Assembly (NCBI GenBank): GCA_003993805.1
Contig: RSEF01000014.1
Location: 4,648,509-4,712,508, forward strand
DNA: 64,000 nt
Direction: 5' to 3'
From: Himantopus leucocephalus
Lineage: Eukaryota > Chordata > Aves > Charadriiformes > Recurvirostridae
Positions 60,701 through 64,000 of this stretch are shown one piece after another (within the stretch, counting starts at the first letter, position 1; each line of letters opens with the position of its first letter). The position numbers were made by a program, and so were the translations under genes. The notes under the pieces were generated by a model. That model did no database searches. It saw only the letters and a program-made list of their open reading frames with translations, and had not been told where the DNA came from.

Positions 60701-62873
60701 AAAACATTCCCAACATGCAACGTACCCACAGCTGCTCACACCGCAGCAGTGTCGGGAGGAGACCTGTCACTGCAAGAGGTCGCATCTATCCCAGCGCGCC
60801 CTGCTGCGACTGCGGAGGCCCAGCGGCGCCGGTCTGGAGAACACCTACGTGAGCCGAGCTCCAGGCTCGGTTCAGAAATCAGGGCATCCAGGCTGAAAAG
60901 TGGCCCAGTGCAAAATAAGCACAAGCTGGGAGCACAAAAGCACAAGAAATTGGTCTTCCAGCCACTTGCAGGAAGACTAGCCCTGCCTCGTCCTCCCAAT
61001 CAATCAATCAATCACCAAAAAGAAAAGAGGCGGGAGGAGAACCTGAAAGGTCCCAGACTCCCAACGTGGTCAAACATATGCAGGCCCTTCCCTCCCTCTG
61101 CCTTGGGAGAGACAGGGTTAAAACCAAACAAACCAGAAAAAAAATCACTTTGCTCAAGCTGTTTTCCTGAAACAAAGGAAAAAAGAAAGAAAAAAAAAAT
61201 ATGAAAACTAACACCATCAGAGCTGCCATGTTCAGCTGAATTGCACCATCTCCTCCCCTGGACCTGCGGGATCGCTCCAGCTGGGAGCACCTTCCCTTCT
61301 CCTTGCGCTCCCTCCCACAAGGGCAGAGGTGTTCCAGCAATAGGAAAGGTAAGCGGCTGGGGCTTTTTTTTCCTTGAGAAAAATCATCCCAGCAAGATAA
61401 TCACAACGCAGTCGGAGCGTGCCCCTCCGCAATACACAGCGGCTTCGCCAACCCTCAAATCATTTCTGTAATTGTAGGAACCGTGGAAGCTGCTGCCAGA
61501 AACCATTTTAGATCAAACCCAAGAACTGGGAACATGGCATAAATGGATGGTTTTTTTCCATTTTCAGGCCAGGCAGCACCGCTCACACCTGGGCCTTCCC
61601 GGATTTAGCATCCGAGCATCATCAAATAGTGGGTAATGGATGGATCGCCGAGACTCCACAGGCACGACAGGTGCTCTCCTGGCTTTCTGCGAAAGACTGT
61701 TTGCATGATGTGGGAAGGCAGTAACTCTTCCTAATAGCTATTACAAGAAGATTGAAAATATAGATAAAGTCACCACAAGGTCAAGCATAGGTACTCGCGA
61801 ACCCTTTGGCCCACCTTCAGCGCTATTTCAGGTCAGGGGAACACAGCAGAGCCTCCCGACTCCACGGCTGGTATCTCACGCAGGCAGCGCTACGGACCCT
61901 CCCAGTACTTCTGTTGTGGGCACCTCTTAACGATGCTTGAACACACCATCCGGCTGCTCAGAGCCTCCCATGCTGTTTTCACACCACCGCCACATCGCCG
62001 AAACACACCTCTCTCTTCAACCAGTGACACCCAGTTAAAGCAGCAATACTGGGAGGGATCTCGGGGACCAGTACTCACCAGTCTGCTAATACTAAAGTAC
62101 TGGGTCTGGAACTTGCGCCCTCCAGACCCTCCATGAAGACTGGTTTCACAAAGATACAACCTCCGCGGGGTACTCTGCAGGACTGGACCCTAAAAACCCA
62201 TTTCCGTTCACCTTCTTGCTCCGCGGACGGTACAGCACGTTCTGGTCGCTCAGCCCCCTCGGTCTACAAAGTCTACCCCAGCTTACCAGGGGGGCGTCCT
62301 CTGCGCCGCGCGGGAGACGATATCTTCTCAGTACCTTCACCGAGGAGATTACATGTGACTTAGGCAAAAAAAAAAAGAAAATCCACCATCCTGGCACCAA
62401 ACCCCAGCATTTCTGCATTGTGAGTAACCCGGCACCGCACGTAGCAGAGAAGCACAGGACGTTTTGATGCAGAAAGGCAGAGGAAATCGATGGGTAGAAA
62501 TTGGCATTTCTGTAGCTTTAGAAACTCGGAGGAGTCCGGGGAACAGACAAACTATTGACTTCCCTGCATCATCTCAGCTGTACTTATTAAATAAGATCCC
62601 ACACGTAGTATAAACGCTACCATATGCGTGCAGAAGAACAAAGACTTTGAGGGCCTTTTATAAATGAAACCTCCTTTGTGGCTAAAAAAAAAAACCCCTA
62701 TCGTGCTAAAACTAAAATATTACAGAGGCTGCAGCTGCACAAACAAATAAATGGTGTTTACCAGCAAAGGTATTTACTTACTGACAGTCAAGAAACGTTG
62801 GCTTGTAATAAAACGGTGGCATTTTAGATTCATATTTTGCTTTTGCTACATTGTTTCCATTCGAGGCCATAAA
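48761..62873 (-). CDS. ADAP1: ADAP1 (centaurin-alpha-1), ArfGAP with dual PH domains, partial
   Basis: ADAP1 is an ARF6 GTPase-activating protein that binds inositol phosphates and PIP3 and moves between cytosol and membrane. Three coding exons are identifiable on the minus strand, in transcript order 62782-62873, 53439-53521 and 48761-48789. They encode the end of the ArfGAP domain, the linker into PH1, and the final C-terminal residues ending VEAHFKHKP. The exons for residues 1 to about 71 lie beyond the right edge. The exons for both PH domains (about residues 131-364 of the human protein) are not visible between 48790 and 53438; the N gap at 49161-49170 is the likely site. The order SUN1-GET4-ADAP1 with ADAP1 convergent is the conserved vertebrate arrangement, which supports ADAP1 over its paralogue ADAP2. 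Confidence 0.88.
49060..49160. repeat. CCATCCC/CCCTGATT-type minisatellite next to gap
   Basis: Repeats of about 14-18 bp built from CCCTCCATCC and CCTGATTCC run directly into the 10-N gap. This is a plausible reason why the assembly broke here. Confidence 0.8.
49161..49170. other. Assembly gap (10 N)
   Basis: Ten Ns form a conventional placeholder whose length need not be real. It falls between the last ADAP1 exon and the exon at 53439, where several PH-domain exons are expected. Confidence 0.95.
49171..53438 (-). other. ADAP1: ADAP1 intronic sequence, no PH exons found
   Basis: I read the minus strand for PH-domain signatures (such as a beta-strand RKRWF-like segment or the C-terminal tryptophan helix) and found none bounded by splice sites. 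A CR1 fragment lies at 51352-51460. AT-rich, CpG-poor stretches at about 49500-49870 and 52230-52820 could be conserved non-coding DNA but show no definable motif. A lone N lies at 49588. Confidence 0.6.
51352..51460 (+). mobile_element. CR1 LINE 3' end
   Basis: The sequence contains TTTAGCGGTGGACTTGG, GATCTTAAGGGTCTTTTCC, AACCTAAATGAGTCTATGAT and ends TCTGTGAT. It is a short CR1 3' terminus including the terminal ATTCTATG-type repeats. It is antisense to ADAP1. Confidence 0.88.
53439..53521 (-). CDS. ADAP1: ADAP1 exon (ArfGAP-PH1 linker)
   Basis: The 83-nt exon has a TTTTCCAG acceptor and a GCAG/GTAGTG donor on the minus strand. It encodes LLREQWIRAKYERKEF followed by IHSEKQEPYSAG, matching the segment that follows the ArfGAP domain in ADAP1. 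The first base completes the Gln codon started by the exon at 62782-62873. The exon ends in phase 1 after the Ala codon, as expected before the PH1 exon. Confidence 0.95.
58925..59045. repeat. About 57-bp duplication around an N
   Basis: The segment GGGAGGGGGCGCGCCTGACC through GAGGTGGTGGGCTTGG is present before the N at 58988 and again after it, with two or three substitutions. It is intronic in ADAP1 and has the same pattern as the other N-flanking duplications. Confidence 0.85.
60461..60500. repeat. Short tandem duplication
   Basis: Two consecutive copies of a 20-bp-scale unit beginning CCAGCGCTGGATGGAGGTG lie in the ADAP1 intron, with no N between them. Confidence 0.8.
62782..62873 (-). 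CDS. ADAP1: ADAP1 exon (C-terminal part of ArfGAP domain)
   Basis: The 92-nt minus-strand exon has a TTTACAG acceptor and a strong GTAAGT donor. It encodes FMASNGNNVAKAKYESKMPP followed by FYYKPTFLDC and two bases of a Gln codon. This matches the end of the ADAP1 ArfGAP domain. The CxxC zinc-finger part of the domain is encoded further upstream, outside the window. Confidence 0.96.
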
Positions 62874-64000
62874 CTGTAAAAAGAGAAAAACCAGAAAGAA
62901 TTAAAAAATGTTAACGGTATTTTCCCTTGTGCTCTTTTGCTTCTACAGAGTAATCAAATTATTGGGACGGAGCCTCTGTTCGCTTGCTGAGAGGCTTCCC
63001 CAGGACCGTGCACAGAAGGGATGCTGTAAAGGCTGTGCCTGCAAATCAGGGCTCAGAAATTAATATTGATTATTATTGCCAGGGCTCCCACAGCTTCATG
63101 TGACGCTGGGGACAGGTCCGTGTCCCAGTCACACATGCACAATCCCCACGGGAGCAGAAGGCAGCACGCGGTGGCATTTCCCACTCACGGGCGTGGGAAT
63201 GAGATGGCTCCCAGGGAATCCAGCGCAGAAACCGGGCAAGCAGAGGGCAAAACCTGACACTAACTTTAAGTCTCCGTGTGTTACGGCTCCAGCGAGGTAA
63301 TACTGTCCAACAATGCGCCCTTTGCTTTGGATCACATCACTTGTTCCGAAAGGATAATTTTATTTTTGCAAAGCCACGCCAGCAACCTCAGAAAGGAGCT
63401 TGAAGTATTAAAAATAAATAAATAAACAAACAAATAAATTTTATCTGCCCTGACAGCCCTCCTTTCCTTCAGATCTCGTATAAAAATGGCTACTTGAGAA
63501 CACTGCAAACGAAACCACAGATTTCCCTATTCATAAATTTTATTTGATGAAAATCACTTGAAGTGTAAAAACCCCATCCTTTCCCAGGCAGCCACGCTAA
63601 ATCTGCTTTGTCTTGCATCAAATGCCAAGCATACAAGCATTACAAGCAGCTAAGCTTTTTCTTTTTTTTTTTTTTTCCTCAAGACTTTTTTTTTCATTAT
63701 TTTCATGTTTTTGAGCTCCTCGAGTTTACATACTCAAACCACTCTCAAAAAAAAAAAAAATCAGGGAAGGGAAAACCCATGCGACACAAAGGCCTGTTTT
63801 CCTCATCAAACACATGACTCCACGAGCTGTGGCTTTCAGGAAAACCCCAAATCTCCAACATCCAAGGTAAGGACCAATGATGGAGCGGGTTCTTCGTGCC
63901 TTTAAAGACACCAAGAGTCAGAGCAGATAGGTTTCCTGGGTAGGCTCGCCTTTAGCAACATCACCCAAACCTGGGCAGGTGTGTGGCATAAACAGACGGA
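62874..64000 (-). other. ADAP1: ADAP1 upstream intron (partial)
   Basis: Non-coding intronic sequence to the window edge. It includes an AAATAAATAAACAAAC-type low-complexity run at about 63408-63440 and a T-rich tract at about 63656-63695. No exon with the ArfGAP zinc finger is present. Confidence 0.6.

Larger units (their letters stand above)
53522..62781 (-). other. ADAP1: Large ADAP1 intron
   Basis: A 9.3-kb intron rich in short open frames on both strands, none recognisable. It contains the duplication at 58925-59045, a 20-bp-scale tandem duplication at 60461-60500 and an (AATC)n run near 61000-61015. No RNA gene or intact mobile element was identified. Confidence 0.65.

Noticed and set aside
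60749..61204. 151-residue plus-strand frame in the large ADAP1 intron
   Set aside because: It runs through an AATC repeat and A-rich tracts and ends in poly-Lys. No homology was recognised.
1..64000. CRISPR arrays, operons, phage, toxin or other prokaryotic-type systems
   Set aside because: The sequence is an intron-rich vertebrate locus. No regularly spaced palindromic repeats or compact operons are present, and the repeats seen are CR1 fragments, microsatellites or assembly duplications.

Overview
The window is vertebrate nuclear DNA, almost certainly avian. Three intron-containing genes can be assembled exon by exon with GT-AG splice sites and intact phases. Several CR1 LINE fragments are present, and a repeat in a SUN1 intron resembles LTR ends common in neoavian genomes. 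The gene order is SUN1 (+), GET4 (+), ADAP1 (-), which matches the conserved block on human 7p22.3. I found no prokaryotic, plasmid or viral gene system. The biology here is eukaryotic housekeeping.

Layout. Positions 1-2430 hold two CpG islands that look like alternative SUN1 promoters and 5' UTR exons. SUN1 coding exons run from 7222 to 31044 (22 coding exons, 907 codons plus stop), followed by a 3' UTR to about 32700. About 0.7 kb further on is the GET4 CpG-island promoter, with a regular array of TGACnnnGC motifs. GET4 coding exons run from 33396 to 45003 (9 exons, 327 residues), with a 3' UTR to about 46260. A low-complexity TG/CA/TA tract (about 46500-47430) separates the convergent 3' ends of GET4 and ADAP1. 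ADAP1 is on the minus strand. Its last coding exon is at 48761-48789 and two upstream exons are at 53439-53521 and 62782-62873. The first exons lie beyond position 64000, and I could not find the PH-domain exons; a 10-N assembly gap at 49161-49170 is the likeliest place for them.

Functions. SUN1 is an inner nuclear membrane LINC-complex protein. GET4 belongs to the BAG6/GET pathway that delivers tail-anchored proteins to the ER. ADAP1 is an ARF6 GAP that binds inositol phosphates. They share a locus rather than a pathway.

The observations most worth a second look are: a run of six consecutive phase-1 SUN1 exons whose lengths are all multiples of three (including a 27-nt microexon); four TGACnnnGC motifs in the GET4 promoter, three of them exactly 19 bp apart; the missing ADAP1 PH-domain exons; and several single-N positions flanked by near-identical sequence, which look like unmerged assembly overlaps.
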